Shown here in pieces: positions 37,365 to 45,774 of a stretch of 64,000 nt of DNA. The stretch covers positions 1 through 64,000 of the forward strand of contig NZ_JAYGJO010000013.1 of NCBI RefSeq assembly GCF_035013185.1. The letters are read 5' to 3'. Numbering within the stretch: the first letter of the stretch is position 1; each line of letters starts with the position of its first letter. Both the position numbers and the translations under genes were made by a program. The notes under the pieces were generated by a model that did not search any database, was not told the DNA's origin, and worked only from the letters and a program-made list of their open reading frames with translations. Source of the stretch: Acerihabitans sp035013185 (lineage in GTDB: Bacteria; Pseudomonadota; Gammaproteobacteria; Enterobacterales; Enterobacteriaceae).

Positions 37365-37921
37365 GACATCCTCTTTTAACCCGAACAGCGAAGGTGGAAT
37401 ATAATAATTAATGGGCATTATAAAAAATTCGGCCCGTACTGTCGAGGGCACAGTGCTGTTTTATTGTGCTCAATGTCACATCAGGTAACCTTAATTGAAG
37501 GTCACACCGCCGTTATCGTCCAAGCAGCAGATGCATTGGGCTCTATTCATTGTTTCTAACCGCCACAGAAAAAGTAAACATCGTCACTGTTTTCCCCCGC
37601 CAACCTTCAACTCAAATCCATGGGCATAATGGTATATATAATTTATCATTGTATTTTTAATATAAATTCACTTATTCACTTATTCACTTATTCACTTATT
37701 CACTTAAATAAATTATAAGTGGTTCTTACACATTTTGGCGATATATTTTTTACAAAAATAATTTATACACAAGGTTTCACAAAAAAAATTTTTATTTTAT
37801 TTTTGCGTTAGCTTTTGTTTAAGTTCCCCCCGTAAACCTACGCTACGATATACCCAGTTTAGCAAGCTATTCCGTTTTATACCTATCAATAACTATTGAT
37901 TTTACAATCAAGGAATGAACA
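37365..37921. promoter_or_regulatory. Divergent region between TetR gene and the Ail/OmpX-like gene
   Basis: 557 bases without a gene, becoming AT-rich after 37620. It carries the tandem octamer array at 37667-37706 and a further AT-rich stretch up to the Ail-like gene, which should contain its promoter. AGGAA stands just before the ATG at 37922. Confidence 0.45.
37667..37706. repeat. Five perfect tandem octamers TTCACTTA
   Basis: Five exact head-to-tail copies of TTCACTTA (40 bases), about 215 bases upstream of the Ail/OmpX-like start. Short perfect repeats of this kind change copy number by slipped-strand mispairing; an effect on promoter spacing is possible but not shown. Confidence 0.85.
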
Positions 37922-38503
37922 ATGAAAAAGTTGTTATTATCTCTGGCGACCTGTGTCACCCTGGCAATAAGCACAAACACGTTGGCCAACGATCATACCG
38001 TTACAGTAGGGTATGCACAAAGTACATTACCGGTGATGAATTTAGGTAATGTGGCTCTCCATGGTGTCAATCTCAAATACCGTTACGAAGGCGATAGCTC
38101 GGTGAGTCTTATTACCTCCTTAGCCTATATGGGGAATGATGTCTCTTACAATGGAGTGAATGACTTTGGACAAAAGGTTGATGCTGAAGACAAATTTAGA
38201 AACTACTCGTTAGCTGCAGGTCCTGCTTACCGTTTTAATGAATTTGTGAGTATCTATGGTCTGGCCGGGGTGAATGTATTTGATGTTAAAACTACACAAA
38301 AACCCAATAAAGGGAACGATAATTCCGACAATAAGAGTGCACATTTTCGCACTACCTCATTCATGTACGGTGCCGGCATACAAATTAACCCAATAAAAAA
38401 CCTGGCCTTGGATATAGGTTACGAAGGTACACAAAAGAACTTAGGGAATAATTCCACACTTAAAATGAACGGCTTTAACGTCGGTGTCGGTTACCGCTTC
38501 TAA
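37922..38503 (+). CDS. Ail/OmpX/Lom-family outer-membrane protein
   Basis: A 193-residue protein with a Sec signal (MKKLLLSLATCVTLAIST, cleavage after NTLA) and an eight-stranded beta-barrel pattern. The conserved family block is AAGPAYRFNEFVSIYGLAGV, and the end reads GFNVGVGYRF with the terminal Phe required for barrel assembly. An extracellular loop rich in Asn, Lys and Asp (KPNKGNDNSDNKSAH) would be surface-exposed. Ail-type members mediate adhesion and serum resistance, while OmpX-type members are more general; which applies here is unknown. An octamer array and AT-rich DNA lie upstream, and a palindromic repeat array begins 20 bases after the stop. Confidence 0.86.
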   Translation: MKKLLLSLATCVTLAISTNTLANDHTVTVGYAQSTLPVMNLGNVALHGVNLKYRYEGDSSVSLITSLAYMGNDVSYNGVNDFGQKVDAEDKFRNYSLAAGPAYRFNEFVSIYGLAGVNVFDVKTTQKPNKGNDNSDNKSAHFRTTSFMYGAGIQINPIKNLALDIGYEGTQKNLGNNSTLKMNGFNVGVGYRF

Positions 38504-38921
38504 CCTACACGTATAGATTTGGGCTGTGGCACGAAAGATGACGGGTAATACCCTATAGATTTCGCGTCACAGGCAGGCGGCCAGCAAGAGAACCCCGGGG
38601 AGCTTACTCGAGTAAGTGACCCGGGTGAACGCGCGCAGCCAACGCCCCTGTGGCGGGAAAGATGACGGGTAATACCCTATAGATTTCGCGTCACAGGCAG
38701 GCGGCCAGCAAGAGAACCCCGGGGAGCTTACTCGAGTAAGTGACCCGGGTGAACGCGCGCAGCCAACGCACCTGTGGCACGAAAGATGACGGGTAATACC
38801 CTATAGATTTCGCGTCACAGGCAGGCGGCCAGCAAGAGAACCCCGGGGAGCTTACTCGAGTAAGTGACCCGGGTGAACGCGCGCAGCCAACGCCCCTGTG
38901 GCGGGAAAGATGACGGGTATT
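38504..38921. repeat. Tandem array of three 124-bp palindromic repeat elements plus a partial one
   Basis: The phrase CTGTGGCRSGAAAGATGACG recurs at 38524, 38648, 38772 and 38896, an exact period of 124. Each full element (38549-38671, 38673-38795, 38797-38919) starts TACCCTATAGATTTCGCG and ends GATGACGGGTA, so the ends are imperfect inverted repeats and one base separates neighbours. The DNA at 38524-38547 is the right end of a further, lost copy. Copies differ in an alternating way (GGCAC versus GGCGG), which suggests that a two-element block was duplicated. The design resembles mobile palindromic intergenic elements of Serratia-Yersinia-type genomes (from memory). It lies between convergent genes and could act as a terminator. 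Confidence 0.9.
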
Positions 38922-40259
38922 TTAGAGTAGCATGAAGGCGATCATCCCCACCACCGCCCCGGTGGTACCTAGAATAGTTTCCATGACCGTCCAGGTTTTT
39001 AAGGTTTGCAGTTCGGTTGCGCCGGTTAATTTGCCGAACAGCCAGAAACCCGCGTCATTAACATGGCTGCACACAATGGAACCGCCGCCTATACAGACCG
39101 ACAGGGCGGCCATCTGCGCACCACTCAGGCCCAGAGGCGCGACCACCGGCATGATCAGGCCCACGGTGGTCAAACAGGCAACGGTGGCCGATCCTTGAAT
39201 AATACGAATGGCGGCGGCCAGGACATAACAGGCCACGGCAATGGGCAAACCGGTGCTAACCAGGGCATGGCCGAGGGCCGAACCGACCCCGGAATCCACC
39301 AGTACCTGCTTAAACACCCCACCGGCGCCGGTGACCAATAGGATAATGCCCGCCGGCTGCAGTGCCGCCGAGCAAATATTCATCACCTTATCCTTGCTCA
39401 TACCCTGTCGATAGGCCAGACCATAAATGGCCACCAAACAGGCTAATAAAATAGCGATAAACGGGTGACCGACCAGCTCCATCCAACGGTACCACACTCC
39501 GCCTTGCTCAACAAAACGCACACCGATGGTCTTCAACCCCACCAGAATCAACGGAAACAGCACCAAAGAGACACTAAAACCAAAAGATGGCAGCGCGACG
39601 GTTTTCAGGCCTGGCTCGGCGATCTCCGCCGGCATCGGAATAGTGACATATTTACTGATAAAACTGCCGTAAACCGGTCCGGCCAACAGCATACTGGGGA
39701 CGGCTGCCGCCAGGCCGATCGCTATCATCCAGCCATAGTCAGCATGCATCTGCGAGGCCAACAGCATTGGCGTGGGTCCGGGTAGCAGAAAGGCCGCCGC
39801 CGCCGCAACCCCAGCAAACAAGGGCACAAGCAGTTTTACCAGGTTACCGTCGGTACGGCGTGCCACGGCAAACACCATCCCGATCAGCAGCATTACGGCC
39901 ACTTCGAAAAACAATGGCAACGCGCAAACCAATCCGACCACACCCAGCGCCAGATAAGCGCGGCTTTCGCCGAAACAGCGCACCATTTTGGTGGCGATCT
40001 GGTCCAGAGCACCCGTCTCATGTAACACCTTGCCAAACATTGAACCAAGGGCAACCACAATAGCCAAGAAGCCCAATGTACCGCCCATACCGGCTTGCAT
40101 GGTATCAGCGATTTTTTCAAGCGGCATACCAGAAAAGATTCCGGTGCCAACGGAAACCAACAGCAGAGCAATAAAGGCGTGCATGCGCGCTTTCATCACC
40201 AGAAACAGCAGGATCAACACCGAGCCGACAGCGGTGATCATTAATGTCAGCGTACTCAT
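38922..40259 (-). CDS. gntU: Gluconate:H+ symporter GntU
   Basis: A 445-residue GntP-family permease, essentially the length of E. coli GntU (446), with about 12 to 14 membrane segments. The start MSTLTLMITAVGSVLILLFL and the blocks MHAFIALLLVSVGTGIFSGM and GVFKQVLVDSGVGSALGHAL follow GntU closely. It imports gluconate with low affinity. ATG 40259 is chosen for this match. In enterics gntU follows the gluconate kinase gene gntK; no gntK is found here, although a perfect GntR operator remains 244 bases upstream. The stop codon lies 2 bases from the repeat array. Confidence 0.92.
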   Translation of the reverse strand: MSTLTLMITAVGSVLILLFLVMKARMHAFIALLLVSVGTGIFSGMPLEKIADTMQAGMGGTLGFLAIVVALGSMFGKVLHETGALDQIATKMVRCFGESRAYLALGVVGLVCALPLFFEVAVMLLIGMVFAVARRTDGNLVKLLVPLFAGVAAAAAFLLPGPTPMLLASQMHADYGWMIAIGLAAAVPSMLLAGPVYGSFISKYVTIPMPAEIAEPGLKTVALPSFGFSVSLVLFPLILVGLKTIGVRFVEQGGVWYRWMELVGHPFIAILLACLVAIYGLAYRQGMSKDKVMNICSAALQPAGIILLVTGAGGVFKQVLVDSGVGSALGHALVSTGLPIAVACYVLAAAIRIIQGSATVACLTTVGLIMPVVAPLGLSGAQMAALSVCIGGGSIVCSHVNDAGFWLFGKLTGATELQTLKTWTVMETILGTTGAVVGMIAFMLL

Positions 40260-40402
40260 AGCGGAGAACCCGTAAGGTTGCACATATCTTCGGCCAAGCA
40301 TACCAAGGGGATAATGTGGCGCAGAGACACACTACCACCAAAGGATGGACCGCCTGCAGCGAAAAAATCGCTGTCGAATAGAGACAAATTGTGTTCTATC
40401 AC
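40256..40402 (-). CDS. Possible small ORF coupled to gntU (48 aa)
   Basis: A GTG at 40402 with AAGGGAG 7-13 bases upstream opens a 48-codon frame whose TGA overlaps the gntU ATG (ATGA). It stands where gntK should be, but its residues (for example LFDSDFFAAGGPSFGGSVSL) do not resemble gluconate kinase. It may be a leader that couples translation to gntU or a chance frame left by a deletion. Confidence 0.27.
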   Translation of the reverse strand: MIEHNLSLFDSDFFAAGGPSFGGSVSLRHIIPLVCLAEDMCNLTGSPL

Positions 40403-40502
40403 CTTATTACTCCCTTTTTAATCAATGCGTTATGCCTCGCCTTACCTTGCAGCAAGAATATTTTGTCAAAGGCGGATGACAGGATTACGCGGGGCACAAA
40501 AA

Positions 40503-40518
40503 ATGTTACCGGTAACAT
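40503..40518. promoter_or_regulatory. GntR operator
   Basis: ATGTTACCGGTAACAT is a perfect 16-bp palindrome that matches the known operator of the enteric gluconate repressor GntR. It is placed to control gntU transcription from upstream, next to a TATAGC-like -10 on the minus strand. A TTTGACA at about 40465-40471 (minus strand) may be a second promoter element. Confidence 0.78.
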
Positions 40519-40662
40519 AGACGGCTATAATCCTTCGGGGGTAAACAAAAGGCAAGAAATTAGACATAGCTCACATAAAAAGTGTGATGAACGTCGAAAA
40601 TTTGAATTTTTTAGCTTCGCGGTAAGGCCATTCACATAGCCGATCGGCTAAGTCCGGCTTAG

Positions 40663-41141
40663 GGTGTTGCAGTTAACGGCATCACTGCAACCGCCGCAAT
40701 AGGTGATTTATATTATGGACAGCGGAATAACGACGAAGAAATAAAACAACTTGGCAACAATGGCATGCTACGTTCAAAAATAGTGTTAATGTCATCTTCA
40801 ATCTTTGGCGATTTCGACCTCAACTGGCGGTTATTCTGCATTCCCATGCCCCTTATGTTATCTTGAGCGCCATATTATCAGGATGTCGGTATATTTTTTG
40901 CGATCATGATGGCTGTGAGGCCGTGACGCTCAATTGCTGACTTACCGGCGATACCGGTGCTTATCAAGATCTGAATCTACATCGGGTATTTTACATCCCC
41001 CTCGACAGCCTGCCTGCGGAACTGGCGCGAAGCCCTTTTCCGATGATAGCCATTACGCCCGACGAGGTATTTACCGGGGTCTTGGTAAAACTACATCTGG
41101 ATAAGCCAGGTTTTGAAGACACTTATCGGTGCGCAATATGA
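40663..41141 (+). pseudogene. Disrupted gene upstream of the DUF1493 gene
   Basis: One frame is open from 40731 to the TGA at 41139-41141 except for a single in-frame TGA at 40938-40940. It reads protein-like (for example LHRVFYIPLDSLPAELARSP, then FEDTYRCAI at the end), and its stop overlaps the DUF1493 start as ATGA, the mark of a once-coupled gene pair. A second frame (40663-40866) reads ATAIGDLYYGQRNNDEEIK and probably carries the 5' part, so a frameshift near 40740-40790 is likely as well. I do not recognise the family. GC-rich coding-like composition ends near 40900; the 5' part is AT-richer. Confidence 0.5.
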
Positions 41142-41542
41142 TAGCGTTAGCATCCACAATACGTCAGAATCAGGGCCAAAATCGAGACCTGCAGCGAGCG
41201 GTGCAAGAACGCGTTTATGCGTTTATCAGGCCGTTACGTCAGCCCAGTATGTTGGGGAGATACCGACCGCTGTCCCCGGCTTTTTCACTACGTGACGATC
41301 TCAATATGTCCTGGGACGAATTCGACCATCTGATGAACGACTATTTTATTCAGTTTGCGGTCAATGCCGACGACTACGATCACCTGACCTATTTCCCAGA
41401 GGATATTCGCCCGCTACCGATGAAAATCATCAGTTACCTCGGGCGTTGGGCTGGTGCCGTCGAGTCCCCGCAGCCGCTGACCCTGGGTATGTTGGTGGAA
41501 GCGGCAGTGACCGGCCGCTGGGTCAGCCAGGCGCGGCGTTAA
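41138..41542 (+). CDS. DUF1493 family protein
   Basis: A 134-residue protein. From about residue 25 it follows the DUF1493 pattern: VQERVYAFIRPLRQPS, then SLRDDLNMSWDEFDHLMNDY, then DYDHLTYFPEDIRPLP and the late LTLGMLVEAAVTGRW. These small enteric proteins have an acyl-carrier-like helical layout with a Trp/Asp-rich central block; their function is not established. The ATG at 41138 overlaps the stop of the disrupted upstream gene by four bases. Its own stop overlaps that of the convergent glycosyltransferase gene. Loss of the partner may have left it without function. Confidence 0.72.
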   Translation: MIALASTIRQNQGQNRDLQRAVQERVYAFIRPLRQPSMLGRYRPLSPAFSLRDDLNMSWDEFDHLMNDYFIQFAVNADDYDHLTYFPEDIRPLPMKIISYLGRWAGAVESPQPLTLGMLVEAAVTGRWVSQARR

Positions 41543-42558
41543 ACCCTCTTATCGTTCCCTGGCGCCAACTGCATTAATGATCGATAGACCTGTCCAGGCT
41601 CAATGGAAACAACATTATTATCGGCTGCATGCAATATCAGATGCGGCACCTTCCACGGTGCCCAACAGATCGGATCGCTATCGCCGAATAGTGCAACAAC
41701 CCCTTTCCCCAGAGCTGCCGCAATATGCATGGCTCCACCATCGCTGGTCACCACCCGATCGCAAAGCTGCATCGCGGCAATCAGCTCGTCCAGCGATCGG
41801 GTGGGTATAGGCGTAAGGCAGGATAACTTGCAGTCGGCCACGATCTTGGCTGCCATCTCATCATCGCCCGGATGGGCAGGGTTATCCGCTGAGCCAGGGG
41901 ACCAGAGTAAAATAATTCGGCAAGGACCCGCGGCAGCAATAAGCTGGGCGAGAGCAATAAAATTGGCCGCTGGCCAGCGCTGTAGCGGCCGACGCGCGCT
42001 GATTTGCAGGCCAACCACCGGCACCAGACCATCAATAGTACACTGGTGAGACATTGCGGCAATGCTCTGAGGCCGGGCATTAAGCACTAGCGGCCCCGCC
42101 TCGGTATAGATGCCCAAGGGCACTAACAACCGCTGAAAACGTTGCACTAAATGTTCCGTGCCGGGGGGGGGACTTATCAGATCGGTGATTGCCCTATTCG
42201 GCAGAGTGCCCAACGCCAGGATACGCCGCGCGCGTGCAAGCGTGGCCCATTTCAGTACCCGTTGATTCCAGTTGCTTTTGGCAACCACGGCCACATCATA
42301 ACGGGTGTGGCGGATGCGCCACATGATCTTTATCCGCTGTAAAATAACGGCAAACCGGGATTCTCCGACGGCACGATGATGGATTTTTTTATAGATAAAG
42401 ACCGTAGCCACATCGGGATTACACGCCAGTACCTCAGCATTGTAGCTGTTGGCCAATACATCGACCTGGTAATGGCCTTCATTGGCCAATGCGCTAATAA
42501 GTGGGGTCGTCAACAACGTGTCCCCAATGTTGTCCCTACAGATCACCAAGGCTCTCAT
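41539..42558 (-). CDS. Glycosyltransferase family 9 (heptosyltransferase-like)
   Basis: A 339-residue GT-B-fold enzyme. The N-terminal block is VICRDNIGDTLLTTPLISAL, and the donor-binding block near residue 270 reads VVTSDGGAMHIAAALGKGVV followed by ALFGDSDPICWAPW. These define GT9, whose members transfer heptose or related sugars onto lipopolysaccharide core. No other LPS gene lies nearby, so the acceptor cannot be told. ATG 42558 is chosen because AGAGG lies shortly upstream; in-frame starts at 42570 and 42591 lack a site. Confidence 0.82.
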   Translation of the reverse strand: MRALVICRDNIGDTLLTTPLISALANEGHYQVDVLANSYNAEVLACNPDVATVFIYKKIHHRAVGESRFAVILQRIKIMWRIRHTRYDVAVVAKSNWNQRVLKWATLARARRILALGTLPNRAITDLISPPPGTEHLVQRFQRLLVPLGIYTEAGPLVLNARPQSIAAMSHQCTIDGLVPVVGLQISARRPLQRWPAANFIALAQLIAAAGPCRIILLWSPGSADNPAHPGDDEMAAKIVADCKLSCLTPIPTRSLDELIAAMQLCDRVVTSDGGAMHIAAALGKGVVALFGDSDPICWAPWKVPHLILHAADNNVVSIEPGQVYRSLMQLAPGNDKRV

Positions 42559-42634
42559 GAACCCTCTCATACCGTTGGTTAAGGGATGCATGATCCCTAT
42601 GGCTGGAGGTAGGACACCGGTTTAATCAACATGT

Positions 42635-42970
42635 TCAATCGTCATCTTTCACATTGAAAGGACGTTTCTTACCGGTAAACCGTTCCAGCCGCTGCAACAG
42701 ACGGCGATTTTCCGTTCTCAGACGGGTAATTTCATCGAGCAAACCAACCGCCAGAGCAATACCCTCCCAATCCAGTTCAAGATCTCGCCGCAGGCGTTGC
42801 GCCCGCAGCAAGTCGTGCAACGCGACGGGCTCAAAGCGCCATTCGCCGTCATCGTCGTCCTCTTCGGGGACAATAATACCAAGTGCAACTACTTCGAATA
42901 ATTCATCGCGGGAAATAGCGGCGGACTGGCAAATTTCAGCAACTTCCAACGTTAGCCTGACTTCGCTCAT
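42635..42970 (-). CDS. cbpM: CbpA modulator CbpM
   Basis: A 111-residue MerR-like helical protein. In E. coli CbpM binds the J-domain of CbpA and blocks both its DNA binding and its co-chaperone activity. VRLTLEVAEICQSAAISRDE and WRFEPVALHDLLRAQRLRRD correspond to the family, and the last 35 residues form a coiled coil with LRTENRRLLQRLERF. The central acidic run EEDDDDGE is typical. It lies 6 bases downstream of cbpA in the same operon. Confidence 0.92.
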   Translation of the reverse strand: MSEVRLTLEVAEICQSAAISRDELFEVVALGIIVPEEDDDDGEWRFEPVALHDLLRAQRLRRDLELDWEGIALAVGLLDEITRLRTENRRLLQRLERFTGKKRPFNVKDDD

Positions 42971-42976
42971 AACCCA

Positions 42977-43924
42977 TTACTCCCATTCCGCTCGAGGATT
43001 AAATGCACAGTGCATGGCCAACTGCGTCCAAAGCTCCCGCGCCTGTTCATCAAACTGCGGCGGCATGACCACTTTGATTAACGCATACAAATCGCCAGTG
43101 CCCTGTTTACTGACAAGCCCCTTGCCTTTGATACGTAACTGCTGGCCCGGCTGGCTGTTGGCAGGCACACTCAGGGTGATTTTTCCCGTCAGAGTAGGCA
43201 CGGTAACCTTGGCGCCCAGCGCCGCTTCCCATGGTGCGAGAGGTAACGTCACCAGCAGGTTGGCACCATCAAGATCGAACAGAGGATGTGGAGCAATGCG
43301 TATAATCAGATACAAATCACCGTGGGCACCGCCATTGACACCCGCCGGTCCTTGCCCTTTCACACGAATGCGATCGCCGTCGGTCACGCCGGCGTTAATC
43401 TTAACCTTGAGCGTCTTGCTTACCGGTGCGCCCTGGCGCCCCTGTTCCACCGGACCGGCGAGGTGGTAGTTGATAGTGCGTTGATGATCCGCCAGCGTTT
43501 CTTCCAAAAACACCGGCACTTCAATTTCCACATCCTGCCCGCGGCGTGGTGTCCCGGCACGTGGCCCACCCTGAGTACGAGCACCGAAGACCGATTCAAA
43601 GAAATCGGAATAATCACGATCCTGGAAACCAGCACCCGCGTCGCTGCTTGACGTCCGTGTCCGACCACCAGGCTGCCAGCCGGGAGGCGCTTCAAACCGG
43701 CCGCCATGACCGTATTTACGCAAGTCGTCATATTCCGCACGGCGAGCGGTATCCTTGAGTACCTCATAAGCTTCGGCAACGTCTTTAAACTTGCTTTCGG
43801 CATTGGCCTCGGTGCTCACATCGGGATGATATTTCCGCGCCAGGCGCCGGTAAGCGGTTTTGATCGTTTTAATATCGGCAGAGGGTTCGACACCCAATGC
43901 GGCATAATAGTCTTTAAAGTCCAT
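42977..43924 (-). CDS. cbpA: Curved-DNA-binding co-chaperone CbpA
   Basis: A 315-residue DnaJ-type co-chaperone without zinc fingers. The J-domain occupies residues 1-70 with the HPD motif in RKYHPDVS. A Gly/Arg-rich linker comes next, followed by two C-terminal substrate-binding domains. It cooperates with DnaK and in stationary phase binds curved DNA in the nucleoid. Length is close to E. coli CbpA (306). It heads the cbpA-cbpM operon, and its upstream 400 bases face araE. Confidence 0.93.
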   Translation of the reverse strand: MDFKDYYAALGVEPSADIKTIKTAYRRLARKYHPDVSTEANAESKFKDVAEAYEVLKDTARRAEYDDLRKYGHGGRFEAPPGWQPGGRTRTSSSDAGAGFQDRDYSDFFESVFGARTQGGPRAGTPRRGQDVEIEVPVFLEETLADHQRTINYHLAGPVEQGRQGAPVSKTLKVKINAGVTDGDRIRVKGQGPAGVNGGAHGDLYLIIRIAPHPLFDLDGANLLVTLPLAPWEAALGAKVTVPTLTGKITLSVPANSQPGQQLRIKGKGLVSKQGTGDLYALIKVVMPPQFDEQARELWTQLAMHCAFNPRAEWE

Positions 43925-44179
43925 ACAGCTCTCTACCGCCGTGTTCTTATGTTGGGAATCGCGGATTTTAAATCAGCCCGCTGACGGGAATACCTGCAAT
44001 TCAGCTCACTCTAGCACTTCACCCTGAGCATTAAAAGCGTGCCCGGCGGGCAGTACTTTACCCTATTTATCGCTATTTTATTATCAACCGTGCTACTACC
44101 GGATGGATTAACCTGGATAAATATTAACACGTCCCCCTACAGCTGTAATATCCATTACTTAGGGACATATGCGCTATGT

Positions 44180-44201
44180 TTTGTGATACATGTATCACAA
44201 A
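44180..44201. promoter_or_regulatory. Perfect extended palindrome TGTGATACATGTATCACA upstream of araE
   Basis: The 18-bp core is a perfect palindrome and stays perfect when two T and two A flanks are added (22 bp). It holds CRP half-sites TGTGA/TCACA with an 8-base spacer; both 6- and 8-base spacers are described for CRP. It could instead be the operator of another dimeric regulator. It lies about 125-145 bases before araE. Confidence 0.6.
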
Positions 44202-44212
44202 TTTCGCTTTAG

Positions 44213-44274
44213 TAGCAGGAATGTATATATCTTTAGCCGACCCGGTCTCACCGTTGCCAGCGATATGCTCCATG
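44213..44274 (+). promoter_or_regulatory. AraC-like direct half-sites before araE
   Basis: TAGC occurs at 44213 and 44234, 21 bases apart, which is the spacing of AraC half-sites at araI. A further CAGC-N7-TCCATG at 44258-44274 is near the AraC consensus TAGC-N7-TCCATA. The distal parts of the first two sites match poorly, so this is tentative. Confidence 0.33.
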
Positions 44275-44325
44275 TTAAGCCTCTACTCGGCATATCGCCA
44301 ATATTAAGCAGTGTGGAGACGCTCC

Positions 44326-45756
44326 ATGTCAGTATCTGAAGAATATAAATCCTCTCACGCCGTATCCGGCCCGCAGACAACCGGAAATGCGCGTTTTATG
44401 AATGCCTTTATCTCTTTTGCCGCCGCCATGGCAGGGCTGTTGTTCGGGCTGGATATCGGCGTTATTGCTGGCGCGCTGCCACTGATAGCCAAGCATTTTT
44501 CCTTAAGCAGCCAGCTACAGGAATGGATTGTCAGCAGCATGATGCTCGGCGCCGCACTGGGTGCGCTGGCCAATGGCTGGTTCTCATCCAGACTAGGGCG
44601 TAAATATAGCCTGATGATCGGCGCGGTACTGTTTATTTTCGGCTCCCTGGGTTCGGCACTGGCGCCATCGGCGGAAGTATTGCTACTAAGCCGGGTTCTG
44701 CTAGGGTTTGCCATCGGCATCGCCTCATATACCGCCCCCCTCTATTTATCTGAAATGGCAACTGAGTCGGTACGCGGTAAATTAATCGCCATGTATCAAT
44801 TAATGGTGACTCTGGGCATTTTATTAGCCTTTTTATCCGATACCGCCTTTAGTGCAAGCGGCAACTGGCGGGGAATGCTAGGCGTACTGAGTATACCAGC
44901 AGTGATCCTGTTGGCGGCAGTATTCTTTCTGCCCAACAGTCCGCGCTGGCTGGCGTCGAAAGGGCGGCATATCGAGGCGGAGCAGGTGTTGCGTATGCTA
45001 CGCGACACCTCGGAAAAAGCGCGCCAGGAACTTAACGATATCCGCGAAAGTCTCAAATTAAAGCAAAACGGCTGGGGATTATTCAAGACCAATAGCAATG
45101 TACGACGCGCGGTTTATTTGGGAATGTTGCTGCAGGCGATGCAGCAGTTTACCGGAATGAATATCATTATGTATTATGCGCCAAAGATATTCAGCCTGGC
45201 GGGTTTTACCACCACCTATCAGCAAATGATGGCAACCGTGATTGTCGGTCTGACCTTTGTACTGGCGACATTTATCGCCATCGGCATGGTGGATAAGGCC
45301 GGGCGCAGACCCGCGTTGAAAATTGGCTTTAGCGTCATCGCCGTTGGCACACTGATGCTGGGCATTTGCCTACAACTCATTGACCGGGGCAATCATTCCG
45401 CTGGTATCTCCTACCTGTCAGTGGGCATGACCATGATGTGTATTGCCGGTTACGCGATGAGCGCCGCCCCGGTGGTATGGATCCTGTGTTCGGAAATCCA
45501 GCCGCTGAAAAGCCGCGACTTCGGCATCACCTGCTCGACCACCACCAACTGGGTGTCCAATATGATTATTGGCGCCACCTTCCTTACGTTAATCGGCCAT
45601 ATCGGCGCTGCCGCCACCTTCTGGCTCTATAGCGCGCTGAATGTTGCCTTTGTGGTGGTCACTTTCGTACTGATACCGGAAACCAAAAATATCACGCTGG
45701 AAAAAATCGAGCACAACCTGATGTCAGGTAAAAAACTGCGCGATATCGGCCAATAA
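44326..45756 (+). CDS. araE: L-arabinose:H+ symporter AraE
   Basis: A 476-residue sugar porter of the major facilitator superfamily with 12 membrane segments. LFGLDIGVIAGALPLIAKHF and FTGMNIIMYYAPKIF are sugar-porter landmarks. Stretches such as KGRHIEAEQVLRMLRDTSEK and AGYAMSAAPVVWILCSEIQP follow E. coli AraE more closely than GalP, from which I infer arabinose. ATG 44326 has GGAG 8 bases upstream; an in-frame start at 44311 lacks one. No araBAD genes are in the window. It fits with the cytosolic GH127 system at 10-15 kb, which would also yield arabinose. Confidence 0.86.
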   Translation: MSVSEEYKSSHAVSGPQTTGNARFMNAFISFAAAMAGLLFGLDIGVIAGALPLIAKHFSLSSQLQEWIVSSMMLGAALGALANGWFSSRLGRKYSLMIGAVLFIFGSLGSALAPSAEVLLLSRVLLGFAIGIASYTAPLYLSEMATESVRGKLIAMYQLMVTLGILLAFLSDTAFSASGNWRGMLGVLSIPAVILLAAVFFLPNSPRWLASKGRHIEAEQVLRMLRDTSEKARQELNDIRESLKLKQNGWGLFKTNSNVRRAVYLGMLLQAMQQFTGMNIIMYYAPKIFSLAGFTTTYQQMMATVIVGLTFVLATFIAIGMVDKAGRRPALKIGFSVIAVGTLMLGICLQLIDRGNHSAGISYLSVGMTMMCIAGYAMSAAPVVWILCSEIQPLKSRDFGITCSTTTNWVSNMIIGATFLTLIGHIGAAATFWLYSALNVAFVVVTFVLIPETKNITLEKIEHNLMSGKKLRDIGQ

Positions 45757-45774
45757 TCTCTGGCGGTCTGGCCG

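Larger units (their letters stand above)
43925..44325. other. Intergenic region between divergent cbpA and araE
   Basis: 401 bases without a gene. The cbpA-proximal half shows no motif that I can assign. The araE-proximal half holds an extended palindrome at 44180-44201 and TAGC direct repeats, listed separately. Confidence 0.5.

Noticed and set aside
38524..38919. CRISPR array
   Set aside because: The repeats directly abut one another with one base between them and no unique spacers, and their length (124) is far above CRISPR repeats.
40256..40402. The small frame before gntU as a remnant of gntK
   Set aside because: None of its segments resembles gluconate kinase motifs in any minus-strand frame; kept only as a low-confidence small ORF.
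40391..40639. Plus-strand 82-codon frame over the GntR operator
   Set aside because: It crosses the operator palindrome and promoter region of gntU, has no ribosome-binding site, and resembles no known protein.
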